A stretch of 33,527 nucleotides of DNA, from assembly GCF_002920575.1 (NCBI RefSeq), contig NZ_PQSQ01000087.1, positions 1 to 33,527 on the forward strand, read 5' to 3'. Source of the DNA: Streptomyces sp. Ru73 (GTDB lineage: Bacteria > Actinomycetota > Actinomycetes > Streptomycetales > Streptomycetaceae). Under the pieces are notes generated by a model. It had not been told where the DNA came from. It searched no databases and saw nothing but the letters and a program-made list of their open reading frames with translations. How positions within the stretch are numbered: position 1 is the stretch's first letter; every line of letters starts with the position of its first letter. Made by a program: the position numbers and the translations under genes. Below, piece by piece: positions 23,191 through 30,547 of this stretch.

Positions 23191-25410
23191 GTGGAGAACG
23201 AGACCCACTACGCCGAGGCCGTCATCGACAACGGTTCCTTCGGCACCCGCACCATCCGCTTCGAGACGGGCCGCCTGGCCAAGCAGGCCGCCGGTTCCGC
23301 CGTGGCGTACCTGGACGACGACACCATGGTGCTGTCGGCCACCACCGCTTCGAAGAACCCCAAGGACCAGCTGGACTTCTTCCCGCTGACCGTGGACGTC
23401 GAGGAGCGGATGTACTCGGCCGGCAAGATCCCCGGCTCCTTCTTCCGTCGTGAGGGCCGGCCCTCCGAGGACGCGATCCTCACCTGCCGCCTGATCGACC
23501 GCCCGCTGCGCCCCTCCTTCAAGAAGGGCCTGCGGAACGAGATCCAGATCGTCGAGACGATCATGGCGCTCAACCCCGACCACCTGTACGACGTGGTCGC
23601 GATCAACGCCGCCTCCTGCTCGACGCAGCTGGCCGGCCTGCCGTTCTCCGGCCCCATCGGCGGCACCCGTGTCGCGCTGATCAAGGGCCAGTGGGTGGCC
23701 TTCCCGACCCACACCGAGCTCGAGGACGCCGTCTTCGACATGGTCGTGGCCGGCCGCGTCCTGCCCGACGGCGACGTCGCGATCATGATGGTCGAGGCCG
23801 AGGCCACCGAGAAGACCATCCAGCTGGTCAAGGACGGCGCCGAGGCCCCGACCGAGGAGGTCGTGGCCGCCGGTCTGGAGGCCGCGAAGCCCTTCATCAA
23901 GGTGCTGTGCAAGGCCCAGTCGGACCTCGCCGCCAAGGCCGCCAAGCCGACCGGCGAGTTCCCGATCTTCCTCGACTACCAGGACGACGTCCTGGAGGCG
24001 CTGACCAAGGCCGTCAAGGGCGAGCTCGCCCAGGCCCTGACCATCGCCGGCAAGCAGGAGCGCGAGGCCGAGCTGGACCGCGTCAAGGCGCTGGCCGCCG
24101 AGAAGCTGCTGCCGGAGTTCGAGGGCCGCGAGAAGGAGATCTCGGCCGCGTACCGCGCGCTGACCAAGTTCCTGGTCCGCGAGCGCGTCATCCGGGAGAA
24201 GAAGCGCATCGACGGCCGCGGTGTCACCGACATCCGTACGCTGGCCGCCGAGGTCGAGGCCATCCCGCGCGTGCACGGCTCGGCGCTGTTCGAGCGCGGC
24301 GAGACCCAGATCCTGGGCGTCACCACGCTGAACATGCTCCGCATGGAGCAGCAGCTGGACACGCTGTCGCCGGTGACGCGCAAGCGCTACATGCACAACT
24401 ACAACTTCCCGCCCTACTCGACCGGTGAGACCGGCCGCGTGGGTTCGCCGAAGCGCCGCGAGATCGGCCACGGCGCGCTGGCGGAGCGCGCGATCGTCCC
24501 CGTGCTGCCGACCCGCGAGGAGTTCCCCTACGCGATTCGTCAGGTGTCCGAGGCCCTCGGCTCCAACGGCTCGACCTCGATGGGCTCCGTCTGCGCCTCG
24601 ACCATGTCGCTGCTGAACGCCGGTGTGCCGCTGAAGGCCCCGGTCGCCGGTATCGCCATGGGTCTGATCTCGCAGGAGATCGACGGCGAGACGCACTACG
24701 TCACCCTCACCGACATCCTCGGTGCGGAGGACGCGTTCGGTGACATGGACTTCAAGGTCGCCGGTACGAAGCAGTTCGTGACCGCGCTGCAGCTCGACAC
24801 CAAGCTCGACGGCATCCCCGCCTCGGTCCTGGCCGCCGCGCTGAAGCAGGCCCGCGACGCGCGTCTGCACATCCTGGACGTGATGAACGAGGCGATCGAC
24901 GTTCCGGACGAGATGTCCCCGAACGCGCCGCGCATCATCACCGTCAAGATCCCGGTGGACAAGATCGGTGAGGTCATCGGCCCCAAGGGCAAGATGATCA
25001 ACCAGATCCAGGAGGACACCGGCGCCGACATCACGATCGAGGACGACGGCACCATCTACATCGGTGCCGCCGACGGCCCGGCCGCCGAGGCCGCCCGCTC
25101 CACGATCAACGGCATCGCCAACCCGACCATGCCGGAGGTCGGCGAGCGCTACCTGGGCACGGTCGTGAAGACCACCACCTTCGGTGCGTTCGTCTCGCTG
25201 CTCCCGGGCAAGGACGGCCTGCTGCACATCTCGCAGATCCGCAAGCTCGCCGGCGGCAAGCGCGTGGAGAACGTCGAGGACGTGCTCGCGGTCGGCGCCA
25301 AGGTGCAGGTCGAGATCGCCGAGATCGACCAGCGCGGCAAGCTCTCCCTGATCCCCGTGATCGAGGGCGAGGAAGGCGACGAGGAGAAGAAGGACGACGC
25401 CGCCAAGTGA
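23191..25410 (+). CDS. pnp: Polynucleotide phosphorylase (PNPase)
   Basis: The product is 739 residues from the GTG at 23191, with GAGGAG at 23176-23181. Domain order is as expected: RNase PH domain 1 (about 12-145), a helical domain, the catalytic RNase PH domain 2 (about 330-540, with FERGETQILGV, then GETGRVGSPKRREIGHGALAERA), a KH domain (about 590-650, GxxG loop IGPKGK) and a C-terminal S1 domain (about 651-725, TTFGAFVSLLPGKDGLLHIS) with an acidic/Lys tail. It degrades RNA 3'-5' with phosphate and, in Streptomyces, is also the main 3' polyadenylating enzyme. An old name, guanosine pentaphosphate synthetase I, refers to this same protein. The stop overlaps the next gene (GTGA). Confidence 0.98.
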   Translation: MENETHYAEAVIDNGSFGTRTIRFETGRLAKQAAGSAVAYLDDDTMVLSATTASKNPKDQLDFFPLTVDVEERMYSAGKIPGSFFRREGRPSEDAILTCRLIDRPLRPSFKKGLRNEIQIVETIMALNPDHLYDVVAINAASCSTQLAGLPFSGPIGGTRVALIKGQWVAFPTHTELEDAVFDMVVAGRVLPDGDVAIMMVEAEATEKTIQLVKDGAEAPTEEVVAAGLEAAKPFIKVLCKAQSDLAAKAAKPTGEFPIFLDYQDDVLEALTKAVKGELAQALTIAGKQEREAELDRVKALAAEKLLPEFEGREKEISAAYRALTKFLVRERVIREKKRIDGRGVTDIRTLAAEVEAIPRVHGSALFERGETQILGVTTLNMLRMEQQLDTLSPVTRKRYMHNYNFPPYSTGETGRVGSPKRREIGHGALAERAIVPVLPTREEFPYAIRQVSEALGSNGSTSMGSVCASTMSLLNAGVPLKAPVAGIAMGLISQEIDGETHYVTLTDILGAEDAFGDMDFKVAGTKQFVTALQLDTKLDGIPASVLAAALKQARDARLHILDVMNEAIDVPDEMSPNAPRIITVKIPVDKIGEVIGPKGKMINQIQEDTGADITIEDDGTIYIGAADGPAAEAARSTINGIANPTMPEVGERYLGTVVKTTTFGAFVSLLPGKDGLLHISQIRKLAGGKRVENVEDVLAVGAKVQVEIAEIDQRGKLSLIPVIEGEEGDEEKKDDAAK

Positions 25411-26786
25411 CGTCCCGAGCTTCCCGGACGACGGCCCGCACCTCTTCGGAGGGGCGGGCCGTCGCCCGTACCCAAACGCTTCTCAAGGGCGAGGGCGGCG
25501 CCGGCACGGTCCGCAGGACGGTCCTCCCAGGCGGCCTGCGGGTCGTCACCGAGACCCTGCCCTCCGTACGGTCGGTGACCTTCGGGATCTGGGCGAACGT
25601 CGGCTCGCGCGACGAGACCCCGGCCCTCAACGGCGCCACCCACTATCTGGAACACCTGCTCTTCAAGGGCACGGAGCGGCGCAGCGCGCTGGACATCTCC
25701 GCCGCGATCGACGCGGTCGGCGGCGAGATGAACGCCTTCACCGCGAAGGAGTACACCTGCTACTACGCGCGGGTGCTCGACGCCGACCTGCCGCTGGCCA
25801 TCGACGTGGTCTGCGACATGCTCACCGGCTCGCTGATCCGCGAGGAGGACGTGGACGTCGAGCGCGGGGCGATCCTCGAAGAGATCGCCATGACCGACGA
25901 CGACCCGGGCGACTGCGTGCACGACCTCTTCGCGCACACCATGCTCGGGGACAGCCCGCTGGGCCGCCCCGTGCTCGGCACCGTCGACACGGTCAACGCG
26001 CTGAACGCGAGCCGCATACGCCGCTTCTACAAGAAGCACTACGACCCGACCCGCCTGGTCGTCACCGCCGCCGGCAACGTCGACCACGCCAAGGTCGTCC
26101 GCCAGGTCCGCCGCGCCTTCGAGCAGGCCGGCGCGCTGGACCGTACGGACGCGGTGCCGATGGACCCCCGCGGCGGCACCAAGGCGATCCGCACGGCCGG
26201 CCGGGTGGAGATGCTGGGCCGCAGGACCGAGCAGGCGCACCTCATCCTCGGGATGCCCGGCATGCCGCGCACCGACGAGCGCCGCTGGGCCATGGGCGTG
26301 CTGAACACCGCGCTCGGCGGCGGCATGAGCTCCCGCCTCTTCCAGGAGGTCCGGGAGAAGCGCGGACTGGCGTACAGCGTGTACTCCTACACCTCGGGCT
26401 ACGCGGACTGCGGGCTCTTCGGGGTGTACGCGGGCTGCCGCCCGAGCCAGGTGCACGACGTGCTGAAGATCTGCCGGGACCAGCTGGACGACGTCGCCGA
26501 GCACGGGCTGTCCGACGACGAGGTCGAGCGGGCCATCGGCCAGCTGCGCGGCTCCACCGTCCTCGGCCTGGAGGACACCGGCGCGCTGATGAACCGCATC
26601 GGCAAGAGCGAGCTGTGCTGGGGCGACCAGATGTCGGTGGACGACATGCTCGCCCGGATAGCGGCCGTCACCCCGGACGACGTGCGCGAGGTCGCACGCG
26701 ATGTACTGGGGCGGCGTCCTTCGCTGTCCGTCATCGGTCCGCTGAAGGACCGGCAGGCCGCCCGGCTGCACGACGCGGTCGCGTAG
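25407..26786 (+). CDS. M16 family zinc metallopeptidase (processing-peptidase-like)
   Basis: The product is 459 residues. The GTG at 25407 overlaps the pnp TGA by four bases (GTGA), so translation is probably coupled. The inverted zinc motif HYLEH is at residues 79-83, and the third ligand is E159 in AILEEI, 76 residues after H79, the classic M16 spacing. The second, inactive half-domain contains GGGMSSRLFQEVREKRGLAYSVYS, the conserved M16 substrate-binding segment. There is no signal peptide, so it is cytosolic. Its place after pnp is conserved in actinobacteria and in Bacillus (mlpA/ymxG). The substrate in Streptomyces is not known to me. Confidence 0.93.
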   Translation: MTSRASRTTARTSSEGRAVARTQTLLKGEGGAGTVRRTVLPGGLRVVTETLPSVRSVTFGIWANVGSRDETPALNGATHYLEHLLFKGTERRSALDISAAIDAVGGEMNAFTAKEYTCYYARVLDADLPLAIDVVCDMLTGSLIREEDVDVERGAILEEIAMTDDDPGDCVHDLFAHTMLGDSPLGRPVLGTVDTVNALNASRIRRFYKKHYDPTRLVVTAAGNVDHAKVVRQVRRAFEQAGALDRTDAVPMDPRGGTKAIRTAGRVEMLGRRTEQAHLILGMPGMPRTDERRWAMGVLNTALGGGMSSRLFQEVREKRGLAYSVYSYTSGYADCGLFGVYAGCRPSQVHDVLKICRDQLDDVAEHGLSDDEVERAIGQLRGSTVLGLEDTGALMNRIGKSELCWGDQMSVDDMLARIAAVTPDDVREVARDVLGRRPSLSVIGPLKDRQAARLHDAVA

Positions 26787-26817
26787 CCCCGGGCACGGCG
26801 GCGGCCGCGTGCCGCAC

Positions 26818-26903
26818 GGCCGGAGAACGCCGTCGCGGCCGTACCAGGCCGGAGAATGCGGTCGCGGTCGTACGAGGCCGGAGAATGGTCCCGTACGACC
26901 GCG
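26818..26903 (+). repeat. 29-bp tandem repeats with a 12-bp inverted repeat upstream of dapB
   Basis: GGCCGGAGAA begins three units at 26818, 26847 and 26876, a regular 29-bp period. The first two share most of the rest of the unit (GTCGCGG-CGTAC). Across the last units CGCGGTCGTACG (26863-26874) is a perfect inverted repeat of CGTACGACCGCG (26892-26903) with a 17-nt spacer. No T-tract follows. It ends 19 nt before the dapB SD and could be an RNA hairpin or a protein-binding dyad. Confidence 0.65.
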
Positions 26904-26929
26904 CCCCGAACCCTAAGGAAGCAAGGACG

Positions 26930-27682
26930 ATGAGCAAGCTGCGTGTGGCTGTGATCGGCGCCAAGGGCCGGATCGGCTCCGAGGCCGTCAAGGCGGTCGA
27001 GGCCGCCGAGGACATGGAGCTGGTGGCGGCGCTGGGCCGCGGCGACAAGCTGGAGACGCTGGTCGAGGCCGGCGCCCAGGTCGCGGTCGAGCTGACCCAC
27101 CCCGACGCCGTCATGGGCAACCTCGACTTCTGCGTACGCCACGGCATCCACGGCGTGGTCGGCACCACCGGCTGGTCCGAGGAGCGCCTCACGCAGCTGC
27201 GGACCTGGCTGGCGGCCGCGCCGGAGGTCGGCGTGCTCATCGCGCCGAACTTCTCCATCGGCGCCGTGCTGACCATGCAGTTCGCCCAGCAGGCCGCCCG
27301 CTTCTTCGAGTCCGTCGAGGTCGTCGAGCTGCACCACCCGAACAAGGCCGACGCCCCGTCCGGTACCGCGGCACGCACCGCCCAGCTCATCGCCGACGCG
27401 CGCGAGAAGGCCGGCTGCGCCCCGGCGCCGGACGCCACCGCCACCGCGCTGGACGGTGCGCGCGGCGCGGACGTGGCCGGCGTGCCCGTGCACTCCGTAC
27501 GGCTGCGTGGGCTGCTGGCCCACCAGGAGGTGCTGCTGGGCGGCGAGGGCGAGACCCTCACCATCCGGCACGACTCCCTGCACCACTCCAGCTTCATGCC
27601 GGGCATCCTGCTCGGCGCGCGGCGCGTGGTGGACACTCCCGGCCTGACCATGGGCCTGGAGAACTTCCTCGACCTGGCCTGA
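26930..27682 (+). CDS. dapB: 4-hydroxy-tetrahydrodipicolinate reductase
   Basis: The product is 250 residues. AAGGA at 26923-26927 precedes the ATG. Upstream in-frame ATGs lie in the repeat and are not used, because the dinucleotide-binding strand starts directly (LRVAVIGAKGRIG, residues 4-16). Family motifs follow: GTTGW (78-82), APNFSIG (105-111) and the catalytic ELHHPNKADAPSGTA (133-147, with H135/H136 and K139). The C-terminal SSFMPG and GLENFLDL match the family. It reduces hydroxy-tetrahydrodipicolinate with NAD(P)H in the diaminopimelate/lysine pathway, supplying the meso- or LL-DAP used in the wall. dapA, the preceding step, lies about 3 kb downstream. Confidence 0.97.
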   Translation: MSKLRVAVIGAKGRIGSEAVKAVEAAEDMELVAALGRGDKLETLVEAGAQVAVELTHPDAVMGNLDFCVRHGIHGVVGTTGWSEERLTQLRTWLAAAPEVGVLIAPNFSIGAVLTMQFAQQAARFFESVEVVELHHPNKADAPSGTAARTAQLIADAREKAGCAPAPDATATALDGARGADVAGVPVHSVRLRGLLAHQEVLLGGEGETLTIRHDSLHHSSFMPGILLGARRVVDTPGLTMGLENFLDLA

Positions 27683-27712
27683 CGGCCGGCCGGCAGGAGG
27701 GCAGTACGCACA

Positions 27713-28168
27713 GTGCGCGCAAAGATCACTTACTTCGTCCTCGCGGCGGTCCTGGTCGTCTACTTCGTCCTGGTCGGCGACCGCGGGGTGCTGCTGATCC
27801 AGCAGGGCACCCCGGTCACCGTCGTCTTCGGGATCGCCGTTCTGGTGCTGCCGCTGATCGGGGTGTGGTTCCTCTGGCACACCACCCAGTTCGCGCGGAA
27901 GGCCGGGCTGCTGGCGAGGGAGCTGGAGGCCGAGGGCGGGCTGCCCGTCGACGAGCTGAAGCGGACGCCGAGCGGCCGCATCGACCGGGACTCCGCCGAC
28001 GAGGTCTTCCAGCGGCGGCGGGCCGAGGCCGAGGCGACGCCGGAGGACTGGCGGGCGTGGTTCCGGCTGGCGGTCGCCTACCAGGACGCGCGGGACACCC
28101 CGCGCGCCCGCAAGGCCATGCAGCGGGCCATCGCGCTGCACGACGGGAAGCCGGTGCGGACGGGCTGA
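27713..28168 (+). CDS. Two-TM membrane protein with a TPR-like C-terminus (151 aa)
   Basis: The product is 151 residues. The GTG at 27713 has AGGAGGG at 27695-27701. TM1 is about residues 5-22 and TM2 about 35-54. After a linker (GGLPVDELKRTPSGRIDRDS), residues about 95-145 read as a helix pair, DWRAWFRLAVAYQDARDTPRARKAMQRAIALH, with the spacing of one TPR repeat. It is probably a membrane-tethered protein-interaction factor; the partner is unknown. It follows dapB by 30 bp and is likely cotranscribed with it. Its stop codon lies inside the first unit of a 16-bp tandem repeat. Confidence 0.8.
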   Translation: MRAKITYFVLAAVLVVYFVLVGDRGVLLIQQGTPVTVVFGIAVLVLPLIGVWFLWHTTQFARKAGLLARELEAEGGLPVDELKRTPSGRIDRDSADEVFQRRRAEAEATPEDWRAWFRLAVAYQDARDTPRARKAMQRAIALHDGKPVRTG

Positions 28169-28219
28169 GACCCGGCAGGTCCGGAACGCGGACGGCCTGA
28201 GACGCGGACCGCCTGAGAC
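28156..28219 (+). repeat. 16-bp tandem repeat across the end of the TPR-like gene
   Basis: GCGGAC(G/C)G(G/C)CTGAGAC occurs at 28156-28171, 28188-28203 and 28204-28219. The 16 nt between the first two (28172-28187) is a decayed copy, so four units lie in register. The first contains the TGA of the upstream CDS. Confidence 0.65.
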
Positions 28220-28280
28220 GGTCGGTACGTGTCCGGCCGTGCGGCGGGACGGCGACGCGGTACGGCGGCGAGGTACGACG

Positions 28281-28316
28281 GCGGGGCGCGAGCTTTTCGG
28301 CTCGCGCCCCGCTTTT
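28281..28316 (+). terminator. Strong terminator between convergent genes
   Basis: GCGGGGCGCGAGC (28281-28293) pairs perfectly over 13 bp with GCTCGCGCCCCGC (28300-28312) around TTTTCG, and TTTT follows. It ends the dapB-containing transcript. It may also stop RNA from the converging minus-strand gene, though without a T-tract on that strand. Confidence 0.88.
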
Positions 28317-28366
28317 CCGTACGCGCTCCCGGCGTCGCGGCCGCTCGGCCGCGGTGCCTCCGCCGC

Positions 28367-28918
28367 TCAGCCCCGGTGCTCCGCCGCCCACGCGGCGACC
28401 GTGTCCGCCGCGCGGTTGAAGGCGCCGGCGCGGGTCAGGAAGTCACCGCCGTGATCGGTGAAGAGGAGGCGCGGCTCGCCGTCCTCCGGGGCGCCGATCA
28501 TCAGCGCCTGGCCCTGGACCGTACGCGGCAGGCCCAGCCAGCGCACCGGCTGCTGCACCGTACGGACCGAGGTGACCGCGCTCCACGGCAGCGTCGTCGT
28601 CCGCACCAGCCGCACCTGGCGCAGCCCCGCGGCGCTCACCCAGACACCGGCCCGCAGCAGCCGCAGCGCGAAGCCGATCAGTACCAGCGCCACCGCCAGA
28701 CAGACCACCGCACCGACCGGCGCCCCGGCCAGCCCGATGATCAGGGCGGACAGCAGCACGAAGGAGGCGAGCAGCAAGAACACGGCCGCCGCCCCTACGC
28801 GCCAGGGTCCTGGGCGGTAGGGACGGCGCCAGTGGTCACGCTCGTCGTAGGGCAGGGGCGCCGGGTCCGGGGCGTCCCCGTCGAGGTCGCGGTCGGCCGT
28901 CAGGAAGGGCAGGGGCAC
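28367..28918 (-). CDS. Membrane protein with a bacterial PH-like domain (183 aa)
   Basis: The product is 183 residues. The GTG at 28918 has GAGGAT at 28929-28924. A Pro/Asp-rich N-terminus (about 1-40) leads to two membrane helices (about 43-64 and 67-87). A domain follows that starts GVWVSAAGLRQVRLVRTTTLPWSAVTSV and resembles the bacterial PH fold of mycobacterial low-molecular-weight antigen 6 proteins. A hairpin (GCCCGTG/CACGGGC, 28937-28955) sits just before the SD. A -10-like TAGCCT lies further upstream on the same strand, near the GGCTAG at 28981-28986. The cellular role is unknown. Confidence 0.82.
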   Translation of the reverse strand: MPLPFLTADRDLDGDAPDPAPLPYDERDHWRRPYRPGPWRVGAAAVFLLLASFVLLSALIIGLAGAPVGAVVCLAVALVLIGFALRLLRAGVWVSAAGLRQVRLVRTTTLPWSAVTSVRTVQQPVRWLGLPRTVQGQALMIGAPEDGEPRLLFTDHGGDFLTRAGAFNRAADTVAAWAAEHRG

Positions 28919-29064
28919 GGCGGATCCTCACTCACGGCCCGTGTTACGCACGGGCACACGGTCGAAAGCTGTGACCGGTGAGGCTAGCGGCACCAGGACG
29001 GCCGGAACCAATCCTGTGCCGCTCCGCCGGGCCGCCCGCCCGAACGGCGCAACGCGCAGCCGGC

Positions 29065-29310
29065 TCAGCGGCCGTGCGCGGCCTCGGACTGATGGGTGGG
29101 ATTCGGGCCGCCGACCGTGTCCTGCTGCAGGGCGGGCACGCCGAACAGCAGGGAGCCGGTCAGACCGGCGACGACGGTGAGACCCAGCAGCGTGCGGCCG
29201 AAGATCTGGGCTCGGCTCGCCCGCGGGCGCGGCGGCGGCGTGACATTGCTGCGGAACCGGTCTGCCTCGGCGACAAAGGCGAACGGGACGGGCTCTCGCC
29301 GGCGGAACAT
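29065..29310 (-). CDS. Small single-TM membrane protein (81 aa)
   Basis: The product is 81 residues. AGGAGAG upstream of the ATG at 29310 (about 8 nt) supports it. The N-terminal 35 residues are basic/aromatic and end in a Pro-Arg stretch (TPPPRPRASRAQ). A single helix follows (about 36-59, IFGRTLLGLTVVAGLTGSLL), then a short polar tail (QQDTVGGPNPTHQ). It lies divergent from thyX and 146 bp upstream of the PH-like gene in the same direction. I recognise no family; small proteins like this are common beside thyX in Streptomyces as far as I recall. Confidence 0.7.
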   Translation of the reverse strand: MFRRREPVPFAFVAEADRFRSNVTPPPRPRASRAQIFGRTLLGLTVVAGLTGSLLFGVPALQQDTVGGPNPTHQSEAAHGR

Positions 29311-29363
29311 GAGGGGGCTCTCCTAAGGAACCTCGAAGTGGGCAGTGTCACAACGTTCAACGT

Positions 29364-29390
29364 AACGGGCGCTCGACGAGTGCCCGTTTT
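29364..29390 (+). promoter_or_regulatory. Terminator-like hairpin in the divergent thyX upstream region
   Basis: AACGGGCGCT (29364-29373) pairs with AGTGCCCGTT (29379-29388) with one G-U pair and a 5-nt loop, and runs into TTTT at 29387-29390. It lies between divergent genes, where a simple terminator is not expected. It may be a thyX leader attenuator or end an unannotated short RNA. The rest of the 289-bp gap shows an AT-rich patch (29400-29415) and a -10-like TAGGCT (29505-29510). Confidence 0.45.
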
Positions 29391-29599
29391 CCGTGACCTA
29401 TGTGAAAAATATCAACTGCCGCGTGCGTAGTGCGCACCGGGGGGTCCCTTTTGTCGCTTCGCGCCGGATCCCACCGCATTTCCGATCTTGTCAGTGCCGG
29501 GCCGTAGGCTTGGCGCGCCCGGGCGACGAGCGGCGCGAACGCCGCGGCGGACGGACGGGTGCCCGCTCCAGCACGATGTATGAACGGAAGGAACCGCCG

Positions 29600-30349
29600 G
29601 TGTCCCACACCCCCGCCGAGAGCGCCGACAGCGCAGCCCCCGCATTCCGCAGCGAGGTGACGGTCGAGCTGGTCAAGCACGCCGCCGGCGACAGCGACGT
29701 CCTGTGGGCCGCGCGGGTCTCCACCGCAGGCGAGCAGTCCCTGGAGGAGCTGCAGAAGGACCCCGAGCGCTCCAAGGGCCTGATCAACTACCTCATGCGC
29801 GACCGGCACGGCAGCCCGTTCGAGCACAACAGCATGACCTTCTTCATCAGCGCCCCGATCTTCGTGTTCCGCGAGTTCATGCGGCACCGCGTGGGCTGGT
29901 CGTACAACGAGGAGTCCGGCCGCTACCGGCAGCTCCAGCCGGTCTTCTACGTCCCCGCGACCGACCGCAAGCTCGTCCAGCAGGGCCGTCCCGGGAAGTA
30001 CGAGTTCGTCGAGGGCACCGAGGCGCAGCACGAGCTCACCACCCGGGTGATGGAGGACTCCTACCGCCAGGCGTACGAGGCGTACCAGGAGATGCTGGCG
30101 GCCGGCGTGGCGCGCGAGGTCGCCCGTTCGGTCCTGCCCGTGGGCCTCTTCTCCTCCATGTACGCCACCTGCAACGCCCGCTCCCTCATGCACTTCCTCG
30201 GCCTGCGCACTCAGCACGAGCAGGCGAAGGTGCCGTCCTTCCCGCAGCGCGAGATCGAGATGGTCGGCGAGCAGATGGAGGCCCACTGGGCCAAGCTCAT
30301 GCCGCTCACGTACGCCGCCTTCAACGCCAACGGACGCGTCGCTCCGTAA
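29600..30349 (+). CDS. thyX: Flavin-dependent thymidylate synthase
   Basis: The product is 249 residues from the GTG at 29600, which has AAGGAA (29588-29593) 6 nt upstream. An in-frame ATG at 29576 would add eight residues but lacks a good site. The ThyX signature runs from R95-H-R97 through S101 to NEESGR (103-108), with the following YRQL. VFREFMRHR and SRSLMHF-type segments (NARSLMHFLGLR) match the dUMP/FAD pocket. ThyX methylates dUMP to dTMP with methylenetetrahydrofolate, FAD and NADPH and needs no catalytic cysteine. Close spacing to dapA (about 200 bp), which has its own probable promoter, is conserved in Streptomyces. Confidence 0.96.
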   Translation: MSHTPAESADSAAPAFRSEVTVELVKHAAGDSDVLWAARVSTAGEQSLEELQKDPERSKGLINYLMRDRHGSPFEHNSMTFFISAPIFVFREFMRHRVGWSYNEESGRYRQLQPVFYVPATDRKLVQQGRPGKYEFVEGTEAQHELTTRVMEDSYRQAYEAYQEMLAAGVAREVARSVLPVGLFSSMYATCNARSLMHFLGLRTQHEQAKVPSFPQREIEMVGEQMEAHWAKLMPLTYAAFNANGRVAP

Positions 30350-30408
30350 GTCGCGCGACGGAGATCTGGCGGCCCGGCGGGGGAGAGCCCCGCGAGACGG
30401 TGTCCGTA

Positions 30409-30438
30409 TTGCGGCGATTTGAGAAATTCCTCTACGCT
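30409..30438 (+). promoter_or_regulatory. Probable dapA promoter
   Basis: TTGCGG (30409-30414) and TACGCT (30433-30438) are separated by 18 bp, an acceptable housekeeping-sigma pair for Streptomyces (TTGAC-, TAGRRT-like). They lie about 110 bp before dapA. The local stretch TTTGAGAAATTCC is AT-rich for this genome. Confidence 0.5.
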
Positions 30439-30446
30439 GAACACAC

Positions 30447-30490
30447 GGATCCGGCACTGCCTGAACCCCCGAGCAGGCAGTGCCGGGTCC
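30447..30490 (+). promoter_or_regulatory. Long hairpin at the start of the dapA transcript
   Basis: The arm 30447-30463 pairs with 30474-30490 over 17 bp with a single G-U pair (core CCGGCACTGCCTG / CAGGCAGTGCCGG), loop AACCCCCGAG. No T-tract follows. If the promoter at 30409-30438 is right, the hairpin forms almost at the 5' end of the dapA mRNA. It might also end thyX transcripts. Confidence 0.6.
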
Positions 30491-30547
30491 ACATCCCGGC
30501 CTCCCCAGGGGCGCAACCAGCGGTGAGCTACGAGTAGCGTGGGACCC

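Noticed and set aside
22684..25227. 847-residue minus-strand ORF opposite pnp
   Set aside because: It is antisense to a fully supported PNPase and consists of Gly/Leu/Asp/His-rich shadow sequence.
23191..25410. Annotation of pnp as a separate guanosine pentaphosphate synthetase
   Set aside because: Domain order and motifs are those of PNPase; the other name is a historical label for the same protein.
26818..26903. CRISPR-like array upstream of dapB
   Set aside because: The units are directly tandem with no unique spacers and there are no cas genes nearby.
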